64,000 nt of DNA from CAIVAT01 sp037133475 (GTDB lineage: Bacteria; Bacteroidota; Bacteroidia; Bacteroidales; FEN-979), in NCBI GenBank assembly GCA_037133475.1, contig JBAXOB010000005.1, forward strand, positions 72,307 to 136,306, read 5' to 3'. A program made the translations under genes and the position numbers. A model generated the notes under the pieces. The model saw only the letters and a list, made by a program, of their open reading frames with translations, ran no database searches and was not told the origin of the DNA. Shown in pieces: positions 41,367 to 50,367 of the stretch (its first letter is position 1; each line of letters starts with the position of its first letter).

Positions 41367-41582
41367 TTATTCCCCCTGACCATCGACCGCTTCCAGCTCC
41401 TTTAAAATTTTGTTCACATCCTCTTCTGTTGCCGAGAGTTTGTCTTTGCATATTTTAATCAGCATTGCCGCCCGTTTTACCTTTTCAGCCAAATCATCGA
41501 CAGAGATATCTCCGGTTTCAATTTCAGAAACAATTTCCCTCAGTTCTTCAAATGCCTCGGTATAATTGGGCTTGTCTTTCAT
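41367..41582 (-). CDS. xseB: Exodeoxyribonuclease VII small subunit
   Basis: XseB is the small helical partner of XseA. The 71-residue protein has the family core YTEAFEELREIVSEIETGDISVDDLAEKVKRAA and ends with KILKEL. Its ATG overlaps the xseA stop by 4 bases, so the pair is translationally coupled. Downstream lies a short gap to the convergent radA. Confidence 0.95.
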   Translation of the reverse strand: MKDKPNYTEAFEELREIVSEIETGDISVDDLAEKVKRAAMLIKICKDKLSATEEDVNKILKELEAVDGQGE

Positions 41583-43114
41583 GGCTGGTCGGTTTTAATA
41601 ATTGAACTTGTTATACTTGTTAACATTCCATCGGGAACCATAGTTTTCAGGATGGCGCCCTCTTCAACGTCACTCACACTTTTAATAACTTTCCCGTTAA
41701 CCATCGTGATGCTGTATCCCCTTTTCAGTACATTGGCCGGGTCCAATAATTCAATTTGGCGGTTCAACGCCGTAAGAGACACGCCGGAACCGGAGATGAA
41801 CCTGCCTGCCTGGCTGATAAGATTTGCTTTTCCTGTTGCAGTTTCCTGCCTGTGTGTCTGAAGGAGACGTTCTGCTGCCTTTTGTAAAAGTGAAATATCT
41901 CCCTGGATCATCCATTTTCTGTGATTGATAATCGCGGTGACATCCTTCCTGAAAAACGCCCCCATTCCTTCGATATGCCGGTTCCGGTCGCCAATCTGCT
42001 GTCTGGTGTTTTTTTGTAATGCTGAAATGACAGCATCATGGGCCAGCTTGTTACGGTTCATGAAATAGCCGGTTTGCATGCCGAGCGCCCTCAATTCATG
42101 CATCAGGTTGTTCCGGTTGGTTCCCAGGCCTGAAACCGTAACCGATTTAAAGTACCTGACCATATTCAGCACCCTGGATTTCTCATCCTTCAGCCGGGCC
42201 ATTAGCCTTTGGGAGATGGACTCCTCCGCCTTTTGAAGAGGAACAGAAAAGTTATGAAATTTCTGGATCAGGAAATCGGCAAGCTCCGTAGGGGTGATTG
42301 CGTTCCTGAAGGCAACCATTTCAGCGACGGTTTCGTTTGTCGAATGGCCGATGCCTGTGATCACGGGAATGGGATACAACGCAATCTCCCTGGCAAGTTC
42401 ATAGTTGTTGTAACAGGTCAGTCCAACGTCTCCCCCGCCCCCGCGGATGATGGCCACTGCGTCGAAATGGTGCAGTACCTTTCTGATACGGCCCAGCTGG
42501 GCAAGGATTGATTCAACCGCGTGCTCCCCCTGGAGCAGCGAGGGAAACAACAGGTAAACGAACCGGTAACCCCACCCGTTTTCATCGATTACCTTCCTGA
42601 AATCGGAAAACCCCTTGCTTGTTTGTACCGAAATAACAGCAATCCTCTTAGGCAGCAAAGGTAATGCCAACGATTTGTTGCTGTTGTATATACCCTCCTT
42701 CCTGATCCTGTCCAGCGTTTGCTGTTTCTCTTTTTCAAGTTCTCCAAGGGAGTATGATGGATCGATATCGAGGATCGACAAACTCAGCCCGTGTAGTGGG
42801 CTGAACGATACCTTTGCACAGAACAGGATGTTGATCCCGCTTTTCAGCGGTTCATGCAGGATATTCAGAAAATTTTCATTGATCCGATGGTAGTCGTCCT
42901 TCCATATGGTGGAACGTATCTCGGCAACAATTTTCCCATCGGTTTTTTCAACCAGGTCGGGATAGCAATGCCCCGACTGGGGATAAAGATTGAGCTTGTT
43001 CATCTCGGCTTTAACCCAGAATGTACTGGTATAGCGCTCAGCCAGCGTCTTCTGGATACTCCTTGTTACCTCGGCAAGAGAAAAAACGGTCCTGTCATTT
43101 ACCAGTTCGGCCAT
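41579..43114 (-). CDS. xseA: Exodeoxyribonuclease VII large subunit
   Basis: XseA degrades single-stranded DNA from both ends with XseB. The protein has an OB-fold (FWVKAEMNKLNLYPQSGHCYPDL, about residues 32-55), and nuclease-domain marks PKRIAVISVQTSKGFSDF, IIRGGGGDVGLTCYNNYELAREI and PVITGIGHSTNETVAEMVA. The frame can be extended to a GTG at 43165, but ATG 43114 (MAELVND) is chosen since it avoids overlap with the upstream exonuclease gene. From this start it has 511 residues. Confidence 0.95.
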   Translation of the reverse strand: MAELVNDRTVFSLAEVTRSIQKTLAERYTSTFWVKAEMNKLNLYPQSGHCYPDLVEKTDGKIVAEIRSTIWKDDYHRINENFLNILHEPLKSGINILFCAKVSFSPLHGLSLSILDIDPSYSLGELEKEKQQTLDRIRKEGIYNSNKSLALPLLPKRIAVISVQTSKGFSDFRKVIDENGWGYRFVYLLFPSLLQGEHAVESILAQLGRIRKVLHHFDAVAIIRGGGGDVGLTCYNNYELAREIALYPIPVITGIGHSTNETVAEMVAFRNAITPTELADFLIQKFHNFSVPLQKAEESISQRLMARLKDEKSRVLNMVRYFKSVTVSGLGTNRNNLMHELRALGMQTGYFMNRNKLAHDAVISALQKNTRQQIGDRNRHIEGMGAFFRKDVTAIINHRKWMIQGDISLLQKAAERLLQTHRQETATGKANLISQAGRFISGSGVSLTALNRQIELLDPANVLKRGYSITMVNGKVIKSVSDVEEGAILKTMVPDGMLTSITSSIIKTDQP

Positions 43115-43128
43115 GATATCATCAATCC

Positions 43129-43698
43129 CTAAATAATTCCAAGCCTTCTCAATTCCCAGAAACACCGTGCAGTCGCAGTAATGTCAACCGCGGCGTTGTG
43201 GGCCTCTTCGAAACCTGTCCTGAATAATTTCACATGCAGTTCCGACAGTTTGGGCCACTTGTTGCCGTAGGGCCCCCTGATCGCACAGAAATCTACGGTA
43301 CGCAGCATGGTACAGATTTTCTTCTTGGAAGCGGTATGATCCGGCATGTGATTTCTCAGGAACTCGGCCCCCAGGATTTTCTCGTCAAAACTCATGTTAT
43401 GGGCCACCAGGAAATCAGCCTCTTCAACCAGCGATTGAAATTCGGTTAAGACTGCCGATAATGGCTTGCCATCTTCAAGCGCCTTTTCGGTTGAAATACC
43501 GTGAATGCGGGAGGCTTCCGCAGGGATGGTGAATCCCTCGGGCCTGATGATGTAATCTCCTCCGGCAATCTTATTGCCCTGTTTATCATAATACAGATAT
43601 GCCAGCTGTACCATGCGCGGCCAGTTATTCAGGTCGGTAACGGGAGCTTTCCAGTTTTTTGGCAGTCCTGTAGTTTCGGTGTCGAAAAATAGATACAT
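43129..43698 (-). CDS. DnaQ-like 3'-5' exonuclease
   Basis: The 189-residue protein has the DEDDh exonuclease motifs: LFFDTETTGLP (Exo I), VAHNMSFDEKILGAEF (Exo II) and HNAAVDITATARCF (Exo III with His). This is the DNA polymerase III epsilon/RNase T superfamily plan without extra domains. It starts the exonuclease-xseA-xseB gene row with a 14-base gap. It may act on DNA ends or RNA; substrate is not visible in the sequence. Confidence 0.95.
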   Translation of the reverse strand: MYLFFDTETTGLPKNWKAPVTDLNNWPRMVQLAYLYYDKQGNKIAGGDYIIRPEGFTIPAEASRIHGISTEKALEDGKPLSAVLTEFQSLVEEADFLVAHNMSFDEKILGAEFLRNHMPDHTASKKKICTMLRTVDFCAIRGPYGNKWPKLSELHVKLFRTGFEEAHNAAVDITATARCFWELRRLGII

Positions 43699-43813
43699 CG
43701 TAAAATAGTTGTGTTGAATTATTTTTTGAGATTCTACAGGCTAAAATAGGAAATTCCGGCGGATGAAAAAAATGTTGCCGTTTTGTTACCCTGCAGATGT
43801 TTTTCAATTTCCG

Positions 43814-43821
43814 TACCTTTG
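43814..43821 (+). promoter_or_regulatory. -7 box upstream of the small membrane-protein gene
   Basis: TACCTTTG matches TAnnTTTG, 116 bases before the ATG at 43937. A 33-codon open frame (43824-43925) starts just after it and might be a leader peptide, but it has no recognisable features. Confidence 0.4.
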
Positions 43822-43936
43822 TCATGGAAATACCGCAGGATGGAGGTCCGGCCAGCCGGAAGGGTCGTAACGCACCTCCGGCCGATCCCGGAATACCCCC
43901 GTCAACCCCTGAAAAACAACCATAACACCTGATAAC

Positions 43937-44296
43937 ATGCCCTTTTTCCCGAAATTAATCCTGACCTCGGTTGCCATCATGCTCGCCGGATACCTGCTGC
44001 CCGGGATCCACGTAAGTTCCTTCTGGACAGCGCTTCTTGTTGCACTGGTGCTGGGTTTCCTGAACCTTTTCCTGAAACCGCTGATGGTGATCCTGACCAT
44101 TCCCTTTACCATCTTCACCTTTGGCCTGTTCCTGCTGGTAATCAATGCGCTGATCATCATGATTGCCGGTGCGTGGGTAAAGGGATTTGTCGTTGACGGG
44201 TTCTGGTGGGCGCTGATCTTCAGCATCCTGCTTTCAGTCATTTCATCCTTATTGGAAAAATTAGTCAGACACGATGAGACCACGCGCAATTACTGA
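43937..44296 (+). CDS. Small four-helix membrane protein (phage holin family IV / YvlD-like)
   Basis: The 119-residue protein is hydrophobic, with four predicted helices. TSVAIMLAGYLLPGIHVSSFWTALLVALVLGFLNLFLKPLMVILTIPFTIFTFGLFLLVINALIIMIAGA is the standard core of this family, of which YvlD is a member. Despite the name it has no demonstrated phage role here and no phage genes lie near it. It overlaps the next gene by 23 bases. Confidence 0.9.
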   Translation: MPFFPKLILTSVAIMLAGYLLPGIHVSSFWTALLVALVLGFLNLFLKPLMVILTIPFTIFTFGLFLLVINALIIMIAGAWVKGFVVDGFWWALIFSILLSVISSLLEKLVRHDETTRNY

Positions 44297-44735
44297 AAAA
44301 AAAGAGATTATCGAGGTTATCCAGCAATGCAAATGGTGTCACCTTGCCATGACCGATCTCGAAGGGAAGCCCTATGTTCTCCCGCTGAACTTCGGATACA
44401 GGGATGATGTTATTTTCCTTCATGGTGCCCAGCACGGGAAGAAGATCGACATTCTCAGACAACATCCCGATGTGTGTATCAACTTTACGACTGATCACCT
44501 GTTACGTTATCAGAACGAACAGGTTGCCTGTTCCTGGAGCATGAAGTACAGGAGTGTGCTTTGCCATGGAAAAGCTGAATTTATTACGCTGGCTGAGGAA
44601 AAAATCGCTGCTTTTCATATTGTCATGGCGCAATATGCCAACCGTGAATTCACTTTCAACGCTCCCGCCATCCGCGAGGTGAACGTCTGGAAAATCAAGG
44701 TCGAGAAATACGAAGGCAGGGCTTACGGGTATTGA
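44274..44735 (+). CDS. Pyridoxamine 5'-phosphate oxidase-like flavin-binding protein
   Basis: The 153-residue protein has the NimA/PPOX-like split-barrel pattern: CKWCHLAMTDLEGKPYVLPLNFGYRDDVIFLHGAQHGKKIDIL, where the H-x-A segment and the FLHGA motif are typical flavin-binding elements. Family members bind FMN or heme and some confer nitroimidazole resistance, but the sequence alone cannot tell. It overlaps the previous membrane-protein gene by 23 bases, so they are coupled. Confidence 0.88.
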   Translation: MRPRAITEKKEIIEVIQQCKWCHLAMTDLEGKPYVLPLNFGYRDDVIFLHGAQHGKKIDILRQHPDVCINFTTDHLLRYQNEQVACSWSMKYRSVLCHGKAEFITLAEEKIAAFHIVMAQYANREFTFNAPAIREVNVWKIKVEKYEGRAYGY

Positions 44736-44771
44736 TCGCCGTAACACACTCAACCCGGTTGCAGGAGCCGG

Positions 44772-45335
44772 TTAATTTAGTTTGATGATCACCCCCAGGT
44801 TTGCATGGGTTGAATTATAACCCACTTCGCCATTTACCCCGATTTTTTTCGTAAAAAACCAGGAAGCACCGAAAAACACCCCGAAATAGGGATAAACGGG
44901 CGTATATCCATGACTGCCCGGGTGATTATCGACTGAATGAACGGTGAACCCGATTCCCAGCGGGATGCCCCCGTAAGTATCCAACCCTTCAACATCCCAG
45001 CCATAATGATAAGCCGAGCGCGCGGCAAAGAAAAAATTGGCCCATGATTCATTCCAGCCATCCCCAAAATTATAGCGGAAGGCTGACGAGGTAACCTCGC
45101 CTCCCAGTGTCACGATACCGGGGCCGGCATCCCACATGCCCTTTTCCACCGAAACCTTTTCTGCAAATCCGAATCCCTGGCCATTTCCGAAAAATGCATT
45201 TCCGGGGCCAATACCAATGTTCATCGACCAGCTTCCCAGTTTAACCGGATCCAGTGGTCCAACGGAGTAACCGTTCTGCAGCGCAACAATCCACAAAACT
45301 AAAATCAATCCTGTGATTTTCAAAAACCTTCTCAT
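44772..45335 (-). CDS. Putative outer-membrane barrel protein
   Basis: I do not recognise the family. From ATG 45335 the protein has 187 residues with a signal peptide (RRFLKITGLILVLWIVALQNGYS) followed by alternating strands with aromatic belts (SWMNIGIGPGNAFFGNGQGFGF is not continued here; GGIPLGIGFTVHS and YPYFGVFFGASWFFTKKIG) and a final hydrophobic strand NLGVIIKLN. That is typical for a small barrel. Upstream in-frame codons to 45512 carry no signal peptide and are rejected. It follows the PAP2 gene on the same strand. Confidence 0.65.
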   Translation of the reverse strand: MRRFLKITGLILVLWIVALQNGYSVGPLDPVKLGSWSMNIGIGPGNAFFGNGQGFGFAEKVSVEKGMWDAGPGIVTLGGEVTSSAFRYNFGDGWNESWANFFFAARSAYHYGWDVEGLDTYGGIPLGIGFTVHSVDNHPGSHGYTPVYPYFGVFFGASWFFTKKIGVNGEVGYNSTHANLGVIIKLN

Positions 45336-45424
45336 GAATAAAAAATTTATTTTATCAATTAACGTAAAAATCGGCTGAATTGATATCCGGGTGAATTTTT
45401 TTACCTGAAGTTTGACGTTTATCC

Positions 45425-46000
45425 TTAAACATCCGGTTGTGTTATTGGCCGATTTATCCACCAGGTGCAGGCAAAGCCAAACAGCCACCCGATCAAAGCA
45501 CCGGCAAACCACCCTGCAACCAGGTCACCAGGGTAGTGGACACCCAGGTAAATCCGCGTATAAGCCCTGAAAAATGCCCATAAAAGAATCAATGCCGGGA
45601 AGTAGCGGAACTGGTTCTTCATAACCATGATCAGGAAAATGGCGATGGCCAGGTTGGTCGAAGCGTGGGCCGAATAAAACCCGTACTGCCCACCTGTATA
45701 GCCATATACCGTATGGATTCCCGGCAGGCCGGGTTCATGGGTCGGACGCGGGCGTGCCACCCAGTCTTTTACAAGGTTCGAAAGCTGGTCGCTTACCAAA
45801 ATCATCAGTGCCGCAAAAAGGATAACCCAGGCCGCCTGCCACCGGAAACGCCGGATGAGTGCATACAAAAGGAATACGTATAAGGGAACCCACGTCAAAG
45901 TAGCTGTTCCGTAATACATCAGCGGATCGGCCAAAGAGCAATGTAAGCCATTCAGGAAAAGAAACAGCGACCTGTCGGTTGAAATGAGGGTTTCAAGCAT
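45425..46000 (-). CDS. PAP2-family membrane phosphatase
   Basis: The 191-residue protein has about six helices and the three phosphatase motifs: KDWVARPRP, YSAHASTNLAIA and TRIYLGVHYPGDLVAG, with catalytic His residues in motifs 2 and 3. The motif 2 form YSAH in place of PSGH is common in Bacteroidota members. Such enzymes dephosphorylate undecaprenyl pyrophosphate or phosphatidic acid/PGP; the substrate is not determined. It lies downstream of obg on the minus strand with a 76-base gap. Confidence 0.95.
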   Translation of the reverse strand: MLETLISTDRSLFLFLNGLHCSLADPLMYYGTATLTWVPLYVFLLYALIRRFRWQAAWVILFAALMILVSDQLSNLVKDWVARPRPTHEPGLPGIHTVYGYTGGQYGFYSAHASTNLAIAIFLIMVMKNQFRYFPALILLWAFFRAYTRIYLGVHYPGDLVAGWFAGALIGWLFGFACTWWINRPITQPDV

Positions 46001-46076
46001 GAACTGCTATTTACATTACCCGGCCCTGCCGGGCGTTATGTGTCGTGCGCAACAGTTTAACCATCCTGCAAACGCA

Positions 46077-47072
46077 TTACGCGTTACGGTTCAATTCGTC
46101 CCAAAGCACCTTCTTAAGCTTCTCCAATCCTGTTTGCTGATGAGATGAAATAAAAACATGCGGAATGTCGGGCAGATCTTTTTTCAGCTCCCCAAGGATC
46201 TCATCATCGGCCAGGTCAGATTTCGTAATGGCCAGAACCCTGTATTTGTCGAGTAACTCGGGATTGTATTGCTCCAGTTCGTTAAGTAAAATATGGTATT
46301 CCTTTTTGATATCCTTCGAATCGGCAGGAACCATGAACAAAAGGGCTGCATTGCGTTCGATATGCCGCAGAAAACGCAGGCCAAGCCCTTTGCCCTCATG
46401 GGCGCCCTCGATAATCCCGGGTATGTCGGCCATAACGAACGATTTTTGTTCCCTGTACCGAACGATCCCGAGGTTTGGAACCAGGGTGGTGAACGGGTAA
46501 TCGGCAATCTGGGGTTTTGCAGCAGAGATTACCGAAAGCAGGGTGGATTTCCCGGCATTGGGAAAGCCAACCAATCCGACATCCGCCAGTAATTTCAGCT
46601 CCAGGACCTTCCACAGTTCGATACCCGGTTCCCCGGGTTGTGCAAATTTCGGCGCCTGGCGCGTGGGCGTTTTAAAGTGGTCGTTGCCCAGTCCACCCCG
46701 TCCCCCGGGTACAAGAACATAGGTCTGTCCGTCTTCGGTGATCTCACACTCGAATTCGCCGGTTTCAGCATCACGGGCAATCGTTCCCAGGGGGACATCA
46801 ACAATCACATCCAGTCCGTTGGCACCGTGCATAAGCTGTTTTGAACCAGCCCCTCCGTGTTCCGCCTTCAGGTGCTTGGTAAACTTCAGATGCAGCAAGG
46901 TCCAGAACTGGCTGTTTCCCTTTAGTATGACATGTCCCCCGCGGCCGCCATCCCCTCCGTCGGGACCGCCGTGTGCATTGGTCCGGGTGCGCATAAAATG
47001 CCGCGACCCTGCCCCTCCGTTTCCGGAAGCACAGTGGATTTTAACATAGTCAACAAAGTTTGATTCAGACAC
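46077..47072 (-). CDS. obg: Obg/CgtA GTPase
   Basis: Obg is a ribosome-associated GTPase essential for growth. The N-terminal glycine-rich fold reads SNFVDYVKIHCASGNGGAGSRHF and GGDGGRGGHVILKG, and the G domain has GFPNAGKSTLL (G1), DIPGIIEGAHEGKGLG (G3) and TKSDL (G4). Length is 331 residues. The frame starts with GTG at 47072 and no in-frame ATG lies between it and the preceding stop, so the GTG is the start. adk is upstream with a gap of 17 bases. Confidence 0.97.
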   Translation of the reverse strand: MSESNFVDYVKIHCASGNGGAGSRHFMRTRTNAHGGPDGGDGGRGGHVILKGNSQFWTLLHLKFTKHLKAEHGGAGSKQLMHGANGLDVIVDVPLGTIARDAETGEFECEITEDGQTYVLVPGGRGGLGNDHFKTPTRQAPKFAQPGEPGIELWKVLELKLLADVGLVGFPNAGKSTLLSVISAAKPQIADYPFTTLVPNLGIVRYREQKSFVMADIPGIIEGAHEGKGLGLRFLRHIERNAALLFMVPADSKDIKKEYHILLNELEQYNPELLDKYRVLAITKSDLADDEILGELKKDLPDIPHVFISSHQQTGLEKLKKVLWDELNRNA

Positions 47073-47089
47073 GGTGGGTGGGGTTTTAT

Positions 47090-47656
47090 TTATGTGTTAA
47101 TGACAGTACAAAGCTGGGCAAAGATATCGTCGATCGATCCTACGCCGTGCACCTCTTTATACAATTTTTTCTCTATATAATAATCAATCAGCGGCTTGGT
47201 ATGGTTATGATATTGAACCAGCCTGTTTTTGATGACCTCTTCGGTATCATCTTTGCGGCCCTGCTCCTGTGCACGCTTCAGCAACCGTGTTACCAGTTCC
47301 GCTTCATTGACCTCGAGGGCAAGGACAAGGGATACGCTTTCACGGTGTTTGGCCAGCATCTGATCGAGCTCCTGCGCCTGTTTCAGCGTACGCGGGAAAC
47401 CGTCGAGGACAAATCCCCTGACAGTATTGTTGTTGACAAAAACCGATTCCATGATGGCGATCAGCAGGTCGTCGGAGACAAGCTGACCGGCCTCCATTAC
47501 GGCCTTGACTTTTAGTCCAAGCGGTGTTCCCTGGCTTACCTCAGCCCTGAGGATATCCCCGGTAGATACATGTTTCCAGCCGAATTTCTCGGCAATTTTT
47601 ATGGCCTGGGTTCCTTTTCCGGCACCCGGAGGTCCAAAGAGAATCAAGTTAAACAT
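47090..47656 (-). CDS. adk: Adenylate kinase
   Basis: Adk balances ATP, ADP and AMP. The 188-residue protein has the P-loop LFGPPGAGKGTQA, FVLDGFPRTLKQA and the short LID form (KRAQEQGRKDDTEEVIKNRL) without zinc ligands. The length and arrangement match Bacteroidota adenylate kinases. It lies in the hpt-adk-obg row (all minus strand), with 160 bases between hpt and adk. Confidence 0.97.
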   Translation of the reverse strand: MFNLILFGPPGAGKGTQAIKIAEKFGWKHVSTGDILRAEVSQGTPLGLKVKAVMEAGQLVSDDLLIAIMESVFVNNNTVRGFVLDGFPRTLKQAQELDQMLAKHRESVSLVLALEVNEAELVTRLLKRAQEQGRKDDTEEVIKNRLVQYHNHTKPLIDYYIEKKLYKEVHGVGSIDDIFAQLCTVINT

Positions 47657-47816
47657 ACGGTTTTTTATTTAGGGTGACCAGGCGTCTTTCTGTCTGAAGA
47701 TCAGACACCGGACGACCTGCTAAGTCACAAAGTTTGCATGTTTACAAAGGGGACAGGCGATGTTCAGACAATTAATTCAAATTCTCCCATCTGGCAGCCT
47801 CACTCCTGCGGGTACA

Positions 47817-48353
47817 TTATTTAATGATCTGATAAATATCAGGCAGATTTCTCCCGTAACCATTATAATCGAGGCCATAGCCGACGATAAACACGTTGGG
47901 GATCTCCATGCCCAGGTAATCGATACCGAACGATTTCTGGAATGCCTCACGCTTAAAGCAGAAGCAAGCCAGCGTTACGTCAACAGGTTCCTTTTTCGCG
48001 ATATCCTCCAGCAGTTTATGCACCGTAATCCCGGTATCAACGATATCTTCAACCACAATGACATGGCGTCCTTTCAGCTCTTCACCCACCCCAATCAGCT
48101 CCTTGACTTTCGAGGTCGTGAGCGTTCCTTCATAGGAGGCAAATTTTACAAATGATATCTCACAGGGGATGGTCAGTTTGCGCATCAGGTCAGAGGCGAA
48201 AATAAAGGAACCATTCAGAACGGCCAGCAATAACGGGTTTTTTCCAGCATAATCCCGGTTGATTCCATCGGCAACCTTCTGCACAGCGGCTTCAATATCA
48301 TCCCTGCCGATGAACTTTTCAAAAAACAACTCTTTGACCTGTACCTTTGTCAT
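47817..48353 (-). CDS. hpt: Hypoxanthine phosphoribosyltransferase
   Basis: The enzyme salvages hypoxanthine and possibly guanine with PRPP. From ATG 48353 the protein has 178 residues. The PRPP motif is VIVVEDIVDTGITVHKLL, with SFVKFASYEG upstream and the base-pocket region GYGLDYNGYGRNLPDIY at the C-terminus. The longer frame to 48380 runs across the -7 box at 48378-48385, so the internal ATG is used. It is divergent from purE, so purine salvage and purine synthesis genes share one control region. Confidence 0.96.
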   Translation of the reverse strand: MTKVQVKELFFEKFIGRDDIEAAVQKVADGINRDYAGKNPLLLAVLNGSFIFASDLMRKLTIPCEISFVKFASYEGTLTTSKVKELIGVGEELKGRHVIVVEDIVDTGITVHKLLEDIAKKEPVDVTLACFCFKREAFQKSFGIDYLGMEIPNVFIVGYGLDYNGYGRNLPDIYQIIK

Positions 48354-48377
48354 AATCAACCTAATATTACTTTCATG

Positions 48378-48385
48378 CAAAAGTA
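48378..48385 (-). promoter_or_regulatory. -7 box for hpt
   Basis: The minus strand reads TACTTTTG, a match to TAnnTTTG, 24 bases upstream of the hpt start. It lies to the left of the purE box (48398-48405), so the promoters stand back to back with -33 regions overlapping. Confidence 0.5.
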
Positions 48386-48397
48386 GTCAAAATATTC

Positions 48398-48405
48398 TAA
48401 TTTTG
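48398..48405 (+). promoter_or_regulatory. -7 box for purE
   Basis: TAATTTTG matches TAnnTTTG, 26 bases before the purE ATG at 48432. No -33 element is clear. Confidence 0.5.
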
Positions 48406-48431
48406 CCCCGTAACAAGAAATCGACCAACCC

Positions 48432-48938
48432 ATGGAACCCAAAGTCAGTATTATTATGGGCAGCACTTCCGACCTTCCGGTCATGGAGGCAGCTGCAAAG
48501 TTTCTAAACGAGATGCAGATTCCCTTTGAAATCAATGCTCTTTCGGCCCACCGAACACCTGAAAAAGTAGAGGAATTTGCGAAAAATGCCCATCGGCGTG
48601 GCATCCGGGTAATCATTGCCGCCGCCGGAATGGCCGCTCATCTTCCCGGGGTGATCGCTGCCATGACCACCTTGCCCGTTATCGGAGTTCCCATCAAGGC
48701 CTCACTTGACGGACTGGATGCATTGCTGGCGATCGTTCAGATGCCCCCGGGGATTCCCGTGGCAACGGTGGGAATCAACGGCGCCCAGAACGCTGCCATC
48801 CTGGCAACGGAAATCCTGGCGGTAGCCGATCCCGGACTGCACCTGAAAATGGTCGCTTTCAAGGAGGAGCTTAAAGTCAAGATTACCAAAGCCAATGAGG
48901 AGTTAAAGGCAGTAACGTTCGAGTACAGAGTTGTTTAA
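48432..48938 (+). CDS. purE: N5-carboxyaminoimidazole ribonucleotide mutase (class I PurE)
   Basis: PurE rearranges N5-CAIR to CAIR in purine synthesis. The 168-residue protein has IIMGSTSDLPVMEAAAKFL, NALSAHRTPEKVEEFA and AAGMAAHLPGVIAAMTTLPVIGVPI, the class I pattern with the catalytic His in SAHRTP. purC, the next step, is at 15395. tmk follows 3 bases after the stop, so the two are an operon. Confidence 0.97.
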   Translation: MEPKVSIIMGSTSDLPVMEAAAKFLNEMQIPFEINALSAHRTPEKVEEFAKNAHRRGIRVIIAAAGMAAHLPGVIAAMTTLPVIGVPIKASLDGLDALLAIVQMPPGIPVATVGINGAQNAAILATEILAVADPGLHLKMVAFKEELKVKITKANEELKAVTFEYRVV

Positions 48939-48941
48939 ACG

Positions 48942-49583
48942 ATGGGGAAAAACCTGTTTATTGCTTTTGAAGGGATCGACGGATGCGGGAAAAGTACGCA
49001 GGTAAAACTGCTGGCTGAAAAACTCATCCAGGCCGGGCACCGGGTTCATGTAACCTGTGAACCGACAGGCGGGTCCATTGGATCGATCATCCGCGATATT
49101 TTCAACCACAGGGCTGAAGCTGACCACCGGGTCATTGCCGGGCTCTTCGTTGCCGACCGGCTGGATCACCTGCTGAATAAAAATAATGGCGTACTGAAAA
49201 TGTTGGAGGAGGGCTATACGGTCATTTCCGACCGGTATTATTTTTCCTCCTACGCCTACCATGGCACCCATATGCCGATGGATTGGGTCATTGAATCGAA
49301 CTCCCTGAGTGCCGGATTACTTCGCCCCGATCTGAACATTTACATCGATATCTCTCCCGAAGTGAGCATGAAACGGCTCAATGCAGGCCGGACTTCCATG
49401 GAATTGTATGAAACCATGGAGAACCTGACTGCTGTTCGGTCAAAGTATTTAGAAGCTTTCGGGAAATTAAAGTTGCAGGAAAAAATCTTCATCACGGAAG
49501 GAGACCGTTCCCCGGAGGTCGTTGCCGCCGACATTTGGGCTGAAGTATCGCGGATTGAAGCTGTAACGTCAAATAAAGGCTAG
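48942..49583 (+). CDS. tmk: Thymidylate kinase
   Basis: Tmk phosphorylates dTMP to dTDP. The 213-residue protein has the P-loop FEGIDGCGKSTQVKLL, DRLDHLLNKNNGVLKMLEEGYTVISDRYYFSSYAYHG (DRY motif) and PDLNIYIDISPE. Length and motif order fit. It follows purE directly. Its stop TAG and the O-methyltransferase stop overlap tail to tail in a CTAG at 49580-49583. Confidence 0.96.
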   Translation: MGKNLFIAFEGIDGCGKSTQVKLLAEKLIQAGHRVHVTCEPTGGSIGSIIRDIFNHRAEADHRVIAGLFVADRLDHLLNKNNGVLKMLEEGYTVISDRYYFSSYAYHGTHMPMDWVIESNSLSAGLLRPDLNIYIDISPEVSMKRLNAGRTSMELYETMENLTAVRSKYLEAFGKLKLQEKIFITEGDRSPEVVAADIWAEVSRIEAVTSNKG

Positions 49584-50245
49584 CCCAGCTTCCTGATCAT
49601 CATCAGGCCGTCGCGCAGGGGCAGCAGCATGTTTTCGACCCTGTCGTCATGCTGGACAAAATCATTAAACCGGCAAATTCCGCGGGTATCTTTATCCATT
49701 TTCCCGGGATCACCGGTTACTTTGCCATTCCACAGCACATTATCTGCCACAATGAACCCACCCTTCCGCAGCCTGGGAAGGACCAGGTTGTAATAGTCCA
49801 TGTAGTTGGGTTTATCTGCATCGAGAAACACCATGTCCCAGGTCTCATCAATGCCCGGGATAATCTCAAGGGCATCGCCGATATGCAGGTGAATCCGCTC
49901 CTCCAAACCAGCCAGCCTGATGAACGACCGTATCATCTCCTCCTGTTCTGGGTTGATCTCGATGGTGTGCAGCACGGCTTCAGAGCCCCCGGGCAGATCC
50001 GCGGGTACTGATGCCATGGCAGTGGCCATGCTGATGGCGGAGTAGCCGGTAAAGGTGCCTATTTCAAGGATCCGTGCAGGGCGGATCATATGGGTTATCA
50101 TACTCAGGAAAGTCCCCTGAAGGTGTCCCGACAGCATTTGGGGATAGACCTGCGAAAGATGGGTTTCGCGGTTTAGCTGCGCCAGGACAGGCAATTCAGG
50201 GGTTGTATGCTCAGCGGCATAGGTATAGAGATCTTCGTTGATCAT
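49580..50245 (-). CDS. Class I SAM-dependent O-methyltransferase (catechol-type)
   Basis: From ATG 50245 the protein has 221 residues. The motif I strand is ILEIGTFTGYSAISMA, followed by LHTIEINPEQ, HIGDALEIIPG and DMVFLDADKPNY, then LPRLRKGGFIVADNVLWNGKV, which is typical of the cation-dependent catechol O-methyltransferase/caffeoyl-CoA type with metal ligands in FLDADK and DN. The physiological acceptor is unknown. Codons between 50245 and 50344 carry no family match and overlap the terminator at 50311-50341. It converges with tmk. Confidence 0.92.
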   Translation of the reverse strand: MINEDLYTYAAEHTTPELPVLAQLNRETHLSQVYPQMLSGHLQGTFLSMITHMIRPARILEIGTFTGYSAISMATAMASVPADLPGGSEAVLHTIEINPEQEEMIRSFIRLAGLEERIHLHIGDALEIIPGIDETWDMVFLDADKPNYMDYYNLVLPRLRKGGFIVADNVLWNGKVTGDPGKMDKDTRGICRFNDFVQHDDRVENMLLPLRDGLMMIRKLG

Positions 50246-50310
50246 GGTTGGTTGAGGATTTCCCTGAGGTTTGAACGGTGAGGTTTCAATGGTTGATGCA
50301 ATTATTGAAA

Positions 50311-50341
50311 AAGGGCCATTCCGCGATGCGGAATGGCCCTT
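50311..50341 (-). terminator. Rho-independent terminator of the first giant gene
   Basis: A 14-bp perfect stem AAGGGCCATTCCGC, 3-base loop, and its complement are followed on the minus strand by a T-rich run (TTTTTCAATAATT). It begins 27 bases after the stop of the giant gene at 50368. Confidence 0.92.
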
Positions 50342-50367
50342 CAAATTTACCTGAAAACAGTGAACTA

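Noticed and set aside
43824..43925. 33-codon frame just after the TACCTTTG box at 43814
   Set aside because: It could be a leader peptide, but Pro/Gly-rich residues and the lack of any conserved feature give no support.
43937..44296. Prophage remnant, because of the holin-like name
   Set aside because: The family is mainly composed of ordinary small membrane proteins and no other phage gene lies near.
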